A stretch of DNA of 64,000 nt from an uncultured Clostridia bacterium (GTDB lineage: Bacteria; Bacillota; Clostridia; Oscillospirales; Acutalibacteraceae). Position 1 is the stretch's first letter. The number at the start of each line of letters is the position of its first letter. Made by a program: the position numbers and the translations under genes. Where the stretch lies: NCBI GenBank assembly GCA_944384835.1, contig CALWUU010000022.1, positions 53,371 through 117,370 of the forward strand, read 5' to 3'. Under the pieces are notes generated by a model. The model searched no databases and was not told where the DNA came from. It worked only from the letters and a program-made list of their open reading frames with translations. Of the stretch, positions 8,343 through 16,886 are shown piece after piece.

Positions 8343-9254
8343 GTGAAGCAGACTATTTACATTGATGTACTGCTGGCTGTCAATATCTTTATTAATTACT
8401 TTTTACTGCTTGCTGCAGCAAAATTTTTGGCAGTGCGGCGAATCCGTCTCAGAATTTTAGCAGCCTCTATATTGGGCGCGGCATACTCGCTTACCATGCT
8501 GCTGCCGGCAATCCCTATGGTACTGGCTCTTTTAATGAAATTGGCAATGTCTGCATCGCTTATATTCATTGCTTTTCCCTGGGGAGGTAAAAAACAATTT
8601 CTAAAATCGCTTGCTTGTTTTTATATTATGAATTTTGCATTTGCAGGCTTCATGATGGCAATTTGGTACTTTATTTCACCGCAAGGCATGATCATTAAAA
8701 ATTCTATTGTTTACTTTAATATTTCGCCAATCATTCTAATTGGTTCAACAGCTGTATGCTATGTTGTCATTCGCTTGATTTACAGGTTTATTGGAAAACA
8801 CGAGGTTTCGGGAGGATGCTGCACTGTTACAATTGTATGGAAAGAGAAAACCGTGGAATGTAATGCAAAAATTGACACAGGTAACAGTTTGGTAGAACCT
8901 TTTTCTCATTATCCTGTGATAGTAATGGAATTGGAACCGCTGTCTGAAGTGTTTTCAAAGCATTTATGTACTTTTTTTCAGGAGAAAAAATGGGAATATC
9001 CCAGCAATACAGCAGAGAGTGAAGAGATACCAAAAATCAGAATGGTACCGTTTCAGACCATTTCAGGTGTGGGTGTGCTTCCTGCGTTTGCGCCGGATAA
9101 AGTTGTCATAAAATCTGCGAAAAAACAAATAGAGACAGAAGATGTATATGTTGCGGTGTGCCAAGAAAAAATTACAAGCGACGGTTTTAAAGCGCTGTTA
9201 AATCCGGATTTATTTTCACAAGGCAAAGAAACAGTTATGGGGAGGAAATGCTGA
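8343..9254 (+). CDS. spoIIGA: Sporulation sigma-E processing peptidase SpoIIGA
   Basis: Membrane aspartic-type protease that cuts the pro-sequence from pro-sigma-E after signalling from the forespore. The first about 150 residues hold five hydrophobic segments beginning 'TIYIDVLLAVNIFINYFLL'. The C-terminal half is soluble with the catalytic 'AKIDTGNSLVEPFSHYPVIV' (DTGNSL motif). The start is the GTG at 8343, six bases after AGGAGG; reading further upstream only adds residues encoded by the ribosome site. It is 303 aa, the normal length. Its TGA overlaps the sigE ATG (ATGA-type), so the two are translationally coupled. Confidence 0.94.
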   Translation: MKQTIYIDVLLAVNIFINYFLLLAAAKFLAVRRIRLRILAASILGAAYSLTMLLPAIPMVLALLMKLAMSASLIFIAFPWGGKKQFLKSLACFYIMNFAFAGFMMAIWYFISPQGMIIKNSIVYFNISPIILIGSTAVCYVVIRLIYRFIGKHEVSGGCCTVTIVWKEKTVECNAKIDTGNSLVEPFSHYPVIVMELEPLSEVFSKHLCTFFQEKKWEYPSNTAESEEIPKIRMVPFQTISGVGVLPAFAPDKVVIKSAKKQIETEDVYVAVCQEKITSDGFKALLNPDLFSQGKETVMGRKC

Positions 9255-9976
9255 TGAAACAACTATTTTTACAGATGAAATGGGTACAAACAATTCTGCA
9301 GTGGTGGATAAACAGAAAATATCGAGAGGCTATTCATTATATCAACGGACCGGAAACACTGCCTGCGCCGCTTTCTGCTGAAGAAGAAGCAAAAGTAATG
9401 GATAATATACGCAATAATGTGGAAGGCGCCAGAGAACCTTTGATTACGCACAATTTGCGTTTGGTTGTTTACATATCAAAAAAATTCGAATCAAGTTTTG
9501 CCAGCGTAGAAGATTTGATTTCCATTGGCACCATAGGATTGATTAAAGCAGTAAACACATTTTGTCCCGATCGGAACATTAAACTGGCTACCTATGCGTC
9601 AAGATGTATTGAAAATGAAATTTTGATGTATTTAAGAAAAAGCGCTCAATTAAAGCATGAAATTTCGATTGATGATCCATTAAATGTAGACTGGGACGGC
9701 AATGAATTGCTGCTGTCAGACGTATTGGGGAGCGATCCGAATTTGGTAAATCAAAATATAGAAAAGCAAGTAGAACGAGATTTGTTAATGGCGGCAGTTT
9801 CGAACCTATCTCAGAGAGAGAAAACAATTATGCAGCTGCGTTTCGGATTAAATCAGGAAACAGAGCACACGCAAAAAGAAGTTGCCGATACCTTGGGAAT
9901 TTCTCAGTCTTATATTTCAAGACTGGAAAAAAGAATTATGGAACGTTTAAAAAAAGATTTAGAACGGGTGGGATAA
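9254..9976 (+). CDS. sigE: RNA polymerase sporulation sigma factor SigE (pro-form)
   Basis: Mother-cell-specific sigma factor. The N-terminal pro-sequence (about residues 1-28, amphipathic, rich in W and K) precedes 'TLPAPLSAEEEAKVM'. Region 2 includes 'NLRLVVYISKKFESSFASVEDLISIGTIGLIKAVNTF' (quoted as a span at residues 65-102), and region 4.2 is 'KEVADTLGISQSYISRLEKRI'. The ATG at 9254 has GGAGG 8 bases upstream; an ATG at 9248 is only 2 bases away, so 9254 is chosen (240 aa). In Bacillus sigG follows directly. Here it does not: it lies at 13651 on the other strand. Confidence 0.95.
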   Translation: MKQLFLQMKWVQTILQWWINRKYREAIHYINGPETLPAPLSAEEEAKVMDNIRNNVEGAREPLITHNLRLVVYISKKFESSFASVEDLISIGTIGLIKAVNTFCPDRNIKLATYASRCIENEILMYLRKSAQLKHEISIDDPLNVDWDGNELLLSDVLGSDPNLVNQNIEKQVERDLLMAAVSNLSQREKTIMQLRFGLNQETEHTQKEVADTLGISQSYISRLEKRIMERLKKDLERVG

Positions 9977-10042
9977 AGCATTAATGCGCATTCTAATTAC
10001 GATTGTGAAATATAACAGAAAAGAAGAAAAACGGCAGGAAAA

Positions 10043-10066
10043 AAAGGAGGCCGCAAGGCCTCCTTT
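10043..10066. terminator. Bidirectional terminator between convergent sigE and cls
   Basis: AAAGGAGGCC and GGCCTCCTTT pair perfectly around GCAA, with A and T runs on both sides. Confidence 0.85.
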
Positions 10067-11614
10067 TTATAAAATCGGTGCAAAAATACGTAAAATAGAA
10101 CGTCCTAAGCGAATATACCACGGTACAGACTGACACATTTTCAGTGTAATTTCCTGACTTAATTTTTGTGTTTGCAGGAAATCATCTTTTACTTCAAACA
10201 CACTGTTCATATTGTAAAGCCATACACCGCATTCAAAATGCAGGTATAAACTTCTATAGTCCAAATTAATGGTGCCTACTGTTGCATATTTATCATCAAC
10301 AGTAAACGTTTTTCCATGTATAAAGCCCGGAAGATATTCAAATATTCTCACGCCGCTTTCTACCAAGATTTGATAGTTAGATTTTGTAACAGAGTGAACA
10401 TACCATTTGTCCGGTATATGCGGTGTAATAATTCTGACGTCAATCCCACGTTTTGCGGCATTGCATAAAGCTGTCTGCATTTCGTTGTCCAGTACCAAGT
10501 AGGGTGTAGTAATATAAATATATCGCTGGGCGGCTCCAACCAGATTCAAATATACATTTTCGCCAACGGCTTCGTAGTCTAAAGGACTGTCTGCATAGGG
10601 TTGTACATATCCGGAAGAATGAAAGCGTGCCAAAGTTTTGGAAGAAGGGCGAAAATGTTCAAAATTTTCATTTGTTCTATTTAAATAATTCCATAAAGAA
10701 AGAAACATAACGGTAAAGCTCCATGCAGCCTCTCCCTGTACGACAATTGCAGTGTCTTTCCAATGACCGAATCGTTCGATTACATTGATATATTCATCCG
10801 CTAAATTTATTCCTCCCGTAAAAGCGGTATGTCCGTCAATTACTGCAATTTTACGGTGGTCTCGGTTATTGAGCTGCGTTGATAAAACAGGAATAAACGG
10901 ATTAAAGACACAGCATTGAATGCCAAGTTCAATTAAGTTTTTTTCATATCCAAGCGGCAGGGTTCGTAAACAGCCAACGTCATCGTAAATAACCCGAACG
11001 TCAACGCCTTCTCGAACTTTGCGAACCAGTATTTCTAAAATAGTGTTCCACATAACGCCTTCTTGTACAATAAAATATTCTAAAAATATATAGTGTTTTG
11101 CTTCTTCCAATTCCTTGCATAAGCGAGCAAATTTTTCTTCTCCTATTTTTAAGTACTCGGCAGTCGTGTTCTGAAATACAGGGCAGCCGGAGTAATCAAT
11201 TAAATACCTTGCTTGATTGGAAGCCTCCAAATCCTGTCGCTGCAGGCTTTCAAAAATTTGTTTGTTTTGATGCAAATTAGCAGCCATTTTGCTGCCAATA
11301 GATTTTAGTTTCTTTTTGGTGCGGCGGCTGGCTTTATTTCTTCCAAAGAAGATATAAAATAATCCCCCAAACATAGGAAAGATAACAATAGGCAGTATCC
11401 AAACAATTTTATAAGCGGGATTAATGCGATCGTTCAAAATCCACAATACTGCGACTACGCTGATGGCTGTAAAAAAAACGTACACATAAAAGTAGTAATT
11501 ACTGAAATAAAAAATAAGCGTAATCAGCAGTATAACTTGTATTAAAATGGTGAGCCCTACCAAACATAACCTGCTGAATAAAAGCTTAAAGAATTTGCCA
11601 AACAGCTTTTTCAA
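10067..11614 (-). CDS. cls: Cardiolipin synthase
   Basis: Membrane phospholipase-D-family enzyme joining two phosphatidylglycerols into cardiolipin. There are two or three N-terminal hydrophobic segments (about residues 12-70), then two HKD motifs, 'HRKIAVIDGHTAFTGGIN' and 'HGKTFTVDDKYATVGTINL'. The product is 515 aa, the usual length. It starts at a TTG (11614) preceded by AAAGGAG. It is the most downstream of the minus-strand genes between sigE and sigG. Confidence 0.94.
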   Translation of the reverse strand: MKKLFGKFFKLLFSRLCLVGLTILIQVILLITLIFYFSNYYFYVYVFFTAISVVAVLWILNDRINPAYKIVWILPIVIFPMFGGLFYIFFGRNKASRRTKKKLKSIGSKMAANLHQNKQIFESLQRQDLEASNQARYLIDYSGCPVFQNTTAEYLKIGEEKFARLCKELEEAKHYIFLEYFIVQEGVMWNTILEILVRKVREGVDVRVIYDDVGCLRTLPLGYEKNLIELGIQCCVFNPFIPVLSTQLNNRDHRKIAVIDGHTAFTGGINLADEYINVIERFGHWKDTAIVVQGEAAWSFTVMFLSLWNYLNRTNENFEHFRPSSKTLARFHSSGYVQPYADSPLDYEAVGENVYLNLVGAAQRYIYITTPYLVLDNEMQTALCNAAKRGIDVRIITPHIPDKWYVHSVTKSNYQILVESGVRIFEYLPGFIHGKTFTVDDKYATVGTINLDYRSLYLHFECGVWLYNMNSVFEVKDDFLQTQKLSQEITLKMCQSVPWYIRLGRSILRIFAPIL

Positions 11615-11761
11615 TTCTTTTTCTCCTTTCCTAGATTAAACCTGTTTAATAATATAGTTTACTCTAACCGCACTATTTATGTCAAATTTCAAAGATACAA
11701 TTTCTTTCACCCGCAAGCCGATGGGTGACAAAAACATATTTACAGCTGATAAGTCTGTTTT

Positions 11762-13108
11762 TTATGATTTGTTAATCAGATGTTTGTTTTGTTGCAAATA
11801 TTCCAGCAATTCGTTTTTTTCATTTTTACATGTTTCTTCAATGACTGCATCCAAAAGGAACTGCAAAATCGTCCCAATGATTTTACCTTGCGGAAATCCT
11901 AGGGAAATCAAATCAGAACCGTTGACAGCTAAATTTTTTAGGGAGAAGCAAGGTTTCTCAGATAAGATTTCTTTGGTCATAGCTTCACATTTCGTAATAT
12001 TTTCCAAACGATACAGCAAATTTGGATTTTGTCCAGCAATATCAGCTTTATGAATTTCAAGCAATTGTAAAAATAAATCTGTTCCAAATTTGCGGAGTTG
12101 TTTTTTTATCCAAATAGGAGACAGTTCGCACCGGATATCATGATATTTAACCAATGTTATAATCGTTTCTTTTGTACTGCAGTCAAACTTCAGACGCTCT
12201 AAAATTTGTTTTGCTATTTCAGTGCTGACAGATCCATGTCCGTAAAAGTGTCCAATGCCCTGGTCGTCCTGAGTAAATGTATTTGGTTTTCCAATATCAT
12301 GCAGCAGCATGGTAAGTCGCAGCACAGGTTCTGGCTTAATGGCTTCTATTGTTCGGACAGTATGTTCCCAAACGTCATAAGCGTGATAGGGCGTATGCTG
12401 CTGAAAACCGACCATAGGTAATAACTCAGGGATACGGACAGCAAGGACAGTATAATATATTCTTAATACTTCTGCACAATTTTCTCCGCAAAGCAATCTT
12501 AGCAGTTCTTCCCTTACACGCTCTGCGGCAATATTGCGCAGCTTTTCTTTTTCTTCCAACAGAGCATTTGCGGTTTCGGCATTCATATGAAAATTTAGCG
12601 TAGCGGCAAAACGTAAAGCACGCAAAATTCTCAATGCATCTTCTGCAAAACGAGAATGCGCATTGCCAACGCAGCGTATGATTTTTTGTTCTAAATCGTG
12701 TTTTCCTTTAAAAGGATCTATGACTCCTTTTAAAGGATGATAAGCCATTGCGTTTATTGTGAAATCGCGGCGTGCCAAATCCTCTGTCAAAGAGGATGTA
12801 AATGTTACATGTTCAGGCCTGCGTCCGTCAAAATAGGTTCCATCAATACGATAAGTTGTAATTTCAACTGAATGGCCTTCCTTTATAACAGTAACAGTAC
12901 CGTGTTGAATACCTGTTTCAATGGTGACTTCATTTTTAAATACGTTTTGTACTTGATCAGGCCGAGCCGAAGTGGTAACGTCCCAATCGTGAACCTCTTT
13001 TTCTAGCAAAGTATCACGGATGCATCCTCCTACAATATATGCCTCATGTCCATGCTGCTCCAGCTGTTCTAAAACAGCAAGAACATAATCCGGAATTATG
13101 ATGTTCAT
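11762..13108 (-). CDS. cca: CCA tRNA nucleotidyltransferase with HD domain
   Basis: Adds or repairs the 3' CCA of tRNAs. The N-terminal nucleotidyltransferase has 'AYIVGGCIRDTLL', the metal-binding 'VHDWDVTT' and 'RRDFTINAMAYHP'. The tRNA-binding middle is followed by an HD phosphohydrolase-type domain with 'LTMLLHDIGKP' and 'HFYGHG'. The ATG at 13108 (MNIIIPDYVLAVLEQL) is preceded by AGGGAAGTGAT; upstream in-frame codons begin at a TTG without a site. It is 448 aa. It follows the osmC-like gene by about 35 bases. Confidence 0.94.
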   Translation of the reverse strand: MNIIIPDYVLAVLEQLEQHGHEAYIVGGCIRDTLLEKEVHDWDVTTSARPDQVQNVFKNEVTIETGIQHGTVTVIKEGHSVEITTYRIDGTYFDGRRPEHVTFTSSLTEDLARRDFTINAMAYHPLKGVIDPFKGKHDLEQKIIRCVGNAHSRFAEDALRILRALRFAATLNFHMNAETANALLEEKEKLRNIAAERVREELLRLLCGENCAEVLRIYYTVLAVRIPELLPMVGFQQHTPYHAYDVWEHTVRTIEAIKPEPVLRLTMLLHDIGKPNTFTQDDQGIGHFYGHGSVSTEIAKQILERLKFDCSTKETIITLVKYHDIRCELSPIWIKKQLRKFGTDLFLQLLEIHKADIAGQNPNLLYRLENITKCEAMTKEILSEKPCFSLKNLAVNGSDLISLGFPQGKIIGTILQFLLDAVIEETCKNEKNELLEYLQQNKHLINKS

Positions 13109-13143
13109 AAGATCACTTCCCTGAAAGTACAAAACAAATTTGG

Positions 13144-13524
13144 TTAATGTAATGGTTCAAATAAAATGGTTTGCTCCAAAGTCAAGCCGATGGGGCAATG
13201 ACTTGCTTTTTTGATTAGTTCCTCTTTGATTGTGTAATCAATGTCTCCAATAATGTCGCATTGGTACAAAAATTTGGTCTGTCCTTCCACAGAACGATCC
13301 AAATCTACATTTACAATGACTTCCTTATAGGTTAAGTTTTCTTTATCCAATAATTTGCACAGTGTAATATGAAAACAAGAAGCATAAGCCGCACATAAAA
13401 ATTCATGGGGCCGAAATGCTTGTGCTTCTCCGCCGCGTTCTTTTGCAACATCAGAGTAAACGGATGTATCTCCATTGGTGATAGTTACACAATACGGTGT
13501 TTTTATGTTACGTGCAGTAATCAT
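13144..13524 (-). CDS. OsmC/Ohr family protein
   Basis: A 126-residue OsmC-fold protein, a family that reduces organic peroxides with a pair of cysteines. The first cysteine is in 'LCAAYASCFHITL' (about residue 50) and the second in 'SHCPIGLTLEQT' (about residue 109). Both are present, so peroxidase activity is plausible, though many OsmC-like proteins remain of unknown substrate. AAGAAAGGGT precedes the ATG. It is upstream of cca on the same strand. Confidence 0.85.
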   Translation of the reverse strand: MITARNIKTPYCVTITNGDTSVYSDVAKERGGEAQAFRPHEFLCAAYASCFHITLCKLLDKENLTYKEVIVNVDLDRSVEGQTKFLYQCDIIGDIDYTIKEELIKKASHCPIGLTLEQTILFEPLH

Positions 13525-13620
13525 GTTATGACCCTTCTTTCTAAAGACAATGTGATTTCATCAATCATTTTACCTTAAGTGTAGCATAGCAAAATAGATT
13601 TGTATAGGAAATCTTACATA

Positions 13621-13652
13621 AAAAACAGGAAGCAAATCGCTTCCTGTTTTTT
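13621..13652. terminator. Terminator after sigG
   Basis: ACAGGAAGC and GCTTCCTGT pair around AAATC with A/T runs on both flanks. It lies at the 3' end of minus-strand sigG. Confidence 0.85.
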
Positions 13653-14421
13653 ATAAATCCCTTTTTATTTTGTCTAAAGCACATTTTTCCAAACGAGAGA
13701 CCTGAGCTTGGCTGATTCCAATTTCTGATGCAACTTCCATTTGTGTTTTTCCCTGAAAAAAACGCATGCCCATAATTCGCTTTTCTCTGTCACTCAAGTC
13801 ATTCATGGCTTCTTTTAATGCAATTTCATCCAGCCAATTTTTGTCGTCGTTTTTGTCTCCAACTTGGTCCATCACATAAATGGTATCTCCGCCGTCTGAA
13901 AATACCGGCTCATATAAAGAAACGGGTTCCACAATTGATTCCAGCGCCAGTACAACGTCTTCACGGCGCATATCTAATGATTTTGCAATTTCTTCTACAG
14001 TGGGTTCTTTGCCTTTTTGTGCAGTCAAACGCTCTTTTTCCTGCATTGCTTTATAGGCAACATCCCGCATGGATCGACTTACTCTTACTGAGTTGTTGTC
14101 CCGCAGATATCTTCGTATTTCTCCAATGATCATGGGAACACCATAGGTGGAAAAACGCACGTCCTGGGAAATATCAAAGTTATCAATGGCCTTTATCAAC
14201 CCAATACATCCTACTTGAAATAAATCGTCCAAGTTTTCACCACGGTTGGTAAAACGTTGGATTACGCTGAGCACCAGACGTAAATTTCCGTTAATCAGTT
14301 CTTCTCTGGCTTGTTTATCGCCCGCCTGCGCCTTTTTTAAAAGCGCTATTTTTTCCTTTTCATTGAGTACTTTCAGCTTTGAGGTATTAACGCCGCAAAT
14401 TTCAACTTTGTTGTATTGCAA
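13651..14421 (-). CDS. sigG: RNA polymerase sporulation sigma factor SigG
   Basis: Forespore-specific late sigma factor. The N-terminus NKVEICGVNTSKLKVL is a clear SigG signature that separates it from SigF. Region 2 includes 'NLDDLFQVGCIGLIKAIDNF', region 3 'VSRSMRDVAYKAMQEKERL', and region 4 ends 'ASEIGISQAQVSRLEKCAL'. It is 256 aa and starts at a TTG (14421) eight bases after AAGGAGG. It is not adjacent to sigE but 3.7 kb away in the opposite orientation, convergent with it, with its own promoter candidate at 14451-14480. Confidence 0.95.
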   Translation of the reverse strand: MQYNKVEICGVNTSKLKVLNEKEKIALLKKAQAGDKQAREELINGNLRLVLSVIQRFTNRGENLDDLFQVGCIGLIKAIDNFDISQDVRFSTYGVPMIIGEIRRYLRDNNSVRVSRSMRDVAYKAMQEKERLTAQKGKEPTVEEIAKSLDMRREDVVLALESIVEPVSLYEPVFSDGGDTIYVMDQVGDKNDDKNWLDEIALKEAMNDLSDREKRIMGMRFFQGKTQMEVASEIGISQAQVSRLEKCALDKIKRDL

Positions 14422-14450
14422 ATTTGATTCCTCCTTAGCAGCAACACTCT

Positions 14451-14480
14451 AAGTATTGCCACCAATAGGAAGATTCATTC
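14451..14480 (-). promoter_or_regulatory. Candidate sigma-F/sigma-G-type promoter of sigG
   Basis: On the minus strand GGCAATACTT (14451-14460) fits the sigma-F -10 pattern GGnnAnAnTw at every defined position. A partial -35, GAATG, lies 15 bases upstream. Bacillus sigG is transcribed by sigma-F, so the context fits; the -35 is weak. Confidence 0.45.
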
Positions 14481-14504
14481 AGATTTTAAAATATTTGAAA
14501 AGAC

Positions 14505-14533
14505 TTGTTCAACGTATACATTTATTGTATAAT
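14505..14533 (+). promoter_or_regulatory. Sigma-A promoter of the apbE operon
   Basis: TTGTTC (14505-14510), 17 bases, then TATAAT (14528-14533), with a TG one base before the -10. It lies 32 bases before the 93-aa gene that heads the apbE unit. Confidence 0.7.
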
Positions 14534-14565
14534 AAAAATTAAATATTTTTGAATATGGAGCAAAT

Positions 14566-14847
14566 ATGAGATACAATCAAACACAACCGAATCATCCTAT
14601 GGAAGACAGTCCCTACCATCTCCATTTATTCCGCAAACATGAATTTGCGTCTCTGGAAGGCTGTTGTTCGAAAGGTTCTTTTTTATATCCAACCAATCTA
14701 TACATCACAACTTACAATCCATTTGAAGAAAAAGAGACAGATTTTGATATTTATTCTTGTTCTAAATGCGGTACTATGTATGTAGAAGCAGACGGCAAGT
14801 ATCGAAAAATGGAGAATCTTTTAAAATATGAGGTTAAATTGAGGTAA
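14566..14847 (+). CDS. Small protein with a C-terminal Cys-pair, unknown function
   Basis: Not recognised. 93 residues with no signal peptide; the N-terminal third is rich in Pro/His/Asn. 'GCCSKG' lies in the middle and 'YSCSKCGTMYVEADGKY' near the C-terminus. The CxxC could be half of a zinc ribbon, with the CC pair as the other half. The ribosome site is weak (GGAGCAAAT). Its stop overlaps the first possible ATG of apbE, so it is probably part of the apbE-NusG-II-Gx operon. Confidence 0.65.
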   Translation: MRYNQTQPNHPMEDSPYHLHLFRKHEFASLEGCCSKGSFLYPTNLYITTYNPFEEKETDFDIYSCSKCGTMYVEADGKYRKMENLLKYEVKLR

Positions 14848-14852
14848 TGACT

Positions 14853-15878
14853 ATGTCAAAACGCATTCCATATATCAGCATTTTTCTTGTACTTGCCGCT
14901 GTCTGCAGTGTTTTGTTTACAGGATGCAGTAACTCTCTTCAGTCCCAGTCAGCATCACGAACAGAACTGGTTATGAATACGGTTGCAACCATAACACTGT
15001 ATGGAGAACAAGCGCAGGAAGGCGTAAATGCTGCGTTTCAAAAAGCGAAAGATTTGGAGAATATTCTATCTTCTCAAAATGAAAAAAGTGAGTTATACCA
15101 GGTAAATCAAACTGCTTATGACCATGCAGTGGAGGTTTCTGATACCTTATTTACAGTAACGCAGCGCAGTTTGCAGTACTGCAGGGAAACAGACGGTGCT
15201 TTAGACTGCACTATAGGTAAAATCAATGATTTGTGGGGGTTTGGAACAAGCAATGCAAGACTGCCGAGCGAAGAAGAAATTACCCCATTATTAGTGTATA
15301 AAGGATATGAGCAGATAGAACTAAATGAGGAAAACCAAACAATACGTTTTTTAAATCCAAACATTCAGCTTGATTTTGGAGCAACAGCAAAAGGGTTTGC
15401 GGCTGATGAAATTAAAAAAATGCTGGTAGAAGAATACGGTATTACATGCGGTCTCATTAATTTAGGCGGCAATATTATCACAATAGGAAGCAAATATGAC
15501 GGACAGCCTTGGGGGATTGGAATAACCGACCCTAATGATACTACTAAAGCGATATCCACAGAATATATTACGAATGCCACTGCCGTAACCTCTGGGAATT
15601 ATGAACGCTATTTTATACAAGACGGCGTGAGATATCACCATATTTTAGATCCGAAAACCGGATATCCGGCCAATAGTGGTTTATGCAGTACAACAATCAT
15701 AACTGAAAATTCAATGTTGGCAGACGCTTTATCTACTGCTACATACGTAATGGGATTGGAAAAATCCTATGCCTATATTGAATCTTTAGATCATGTGGAA
15801 GCGATTTTTATTACAGATGACGGAACTGTTGTGAAAACATCAGGAATTACAGACGACACATTTGAGGTTGTATCATGA
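14853..15878 (+). CDS. apbE: FAD:protein FMN transferase lipoprotein
   Basis: Covalently attaches FMN from FAD to a threonine/serine of target flavoproteins outside the membrane (for example Rnf or extracellular-electron-transfer proteins). A signal peptide ends with the lipobox 'VLFTGCSNS'. The transferase fold follows with 'LDFGATAKGFAADEI', 'LINLGGNIITIG', 'HHILDPKTGYPA' and 'LADALSTATYVMG', carrying the Mg/FAD-binding residues. It starts at 14853 (341 aa) because GAGG is 8 bases away; the ATG at 14847 is 2 bases away. Its stop overlaps the next ATG (ATGA). Confidence 0.94.
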   Translation: MSKRIPYISIFLVLAAVCSVLFTGCSNSLQSQSASRTELVMNTVATITLYGEQAQEGVNAAFQKAKDLENILSSQNEKSELYQVNQTAYDHAVEVSDTLFTVTQRSLQYCRETDGALDCTIGKINDLWGFGTSNARLPSEEEITPLLVYKGYEQIELNEENQTIRFLNPNIQLDFGATAKGFAADEIKKMLVEEYGITCGLINLGGNIITIGSKYDGQPWGIGITDPNDTTKAISTEYITNATAVTSGNYERYFIQDGVRYHHILDPKTGYPANSGLCSTTIITENSMLADALSTATYVMGLEKSYAYIESLDHVEAIFITDDGTVVKTSGITDDTFEVVS

Positions 15879-16270
15879 CAAAAAAAGTGAAATATATCAT
15901 TGCAGGAGCTGTTGTAATCGCGGTAACCGCCGCTTTAATTGCAGTGTGGATTTTGATTACACAAGAAAAGGTAAGCAACGCAGTTGCAAATATCTATCAA
16001 AACGGAACTTTGATTCGCTCTATTGATTTGGAGGCAGTAGAGGAAAGCTATACATTTCAAATCGAGGGAGAAAACGGAGCCTACAATACTGTTTTAGTAG
16101 AGCCTGGCTATATTTCCATTACAGATGCAAGCTGCCCTGATAAAGTTTGTATTTCACAAGGAAAAATCAGTGATGGTGTATTGCCGATTACCTGTTTGCC
16201 AAACGGCATTGTCATTCAAATTGAAACGCAAAATTCAACAAGCAGTACATTGGACGGAATGACTCGATAA
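15875..16270 (+). CDS. NusG domain II-containing membrane-anchored protein
   Basis: 131 residues: one N-terminal membrane anchor (about residues 6-29), then an exported domain. Conserved features are 'VANIYQNGTLIRSIDL', 'YNTVLVEPGYISITDASCPDKVC' and 'LPITCLPNGIVIQIE'. This matches the NusG-domain-II family found beside apbE in many Firmicutes. The two Cys of 'SCPDKVC' and the third in 'TCLP' are conserved in the family. It overlaps apbE by four bases, so the two are translationally coupled. The role is probably accessory to flavinylated or redox proteins, by context only. Confidence 0.85.
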   Translation: MTKKVKYIIAGAVVIAVTAALIAVWILITQEKVSNAVANIYQNGTLIRSIDLEAVEESYTFQIEGENGAYNTVLVEPGYISITDASCPDKVCISQGKISDGVLPITCLPNGIVIQIETQNSTSSTLDGMTR

Positions 16271-16309
16271 ATGCAGTAAGTTTTCAAAAGGAAGGCGTGG
16301 TGACAAAAT

Positions 16310-16822
16310 TTGAATGTAAAAAAAATGATTTTGTCTTCTATGCTGATAACCAATGCGCTGACTATTTTTATCATTGAAGCACAGCTTCCTCCCATTGCGC
16401 CAATCCCCGGTATCAAACTTGGTCTTGCAAATGTAGTCACTTTATTTGCTATTTTTTTACTGGGGTACAAAGAAGCTGCCAAAATTCACATTTTAAGAAT
16501 TGTGCTGGGCAGCATTTTTACGGGACAAACCATTTCGTTTATGTACAGCATCAGCGGTGGAATTTGCTGTTTGCTTGTTATGATATTATGCAGAAAATTC
16601 CTATCGAAAGATTTTATTTGGCTGGCAGGAATTTTTTCTGCAATTGCCCATATTATAGGTCAGTTGGCGGTTGCTATGCTGGTGTTGGGCGCTGTAAGTG
16701 TGTTGTATTATGCACCAATTGTGTTAGTCAGCAGTATTATTACTGGCTTTTTTACAGGATTATGCGTTCAATTTTTATTGAAAAAGCATGAGAAAACTTT
16801 CGTCAAAATGTTAAAAAAATAA
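16310..16822 (+). CDS. Gx transporter family / heptaprenyl diphosphate synthase component I-like membrane protein
   Basis: 170 residues with about five hydrophobic segments, beginning 'LITNALTIFIIEAQLPPIAP' and with 'GIKLGLANVVTLFAIFLLG'. This is the ECF-S-like 'Gx transporter' family, historically named heptaprenyl diphosphate synthase component I. It starts at a TTG (16310). It follows the NusG-II gene by 39 bases and ends at a strong terminator, closing the apbE unit. The substrate is not deducible; flavin precursor or isoprenoid-linked roles are guesses. Confidence 0.82.
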   Translation: MNVKKMILSSMLITNALTIFIIEAQLPPIAPIPGIKLGLANVVTLFAIFLLGYKEAAKIHILRIVLGSIFTGQTISFMYSISGGICCLLVMILCRKFLSKDFIWLAGIFSAIAHIIGQLAVAMLVLGAVSVLYYAPIVLVSSIITGFFTGLCVQFLLKKHEKTFVKMLKK

Positions 16823-16850
16823 AGGCTGTGCAAGTTCGCACAGCCTTTTA
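16823..16850 (+). terminator. Terminator of the apbE unit
   Basis: AAGGCTGTGC and GCACAGCCTT pair around AAGTTC, followed by TTT. Confidence 0.85.
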
Positions 16851-16886
16851 TGATGAATTTGGAATAAAATAGTGGGGGCGGACCGG

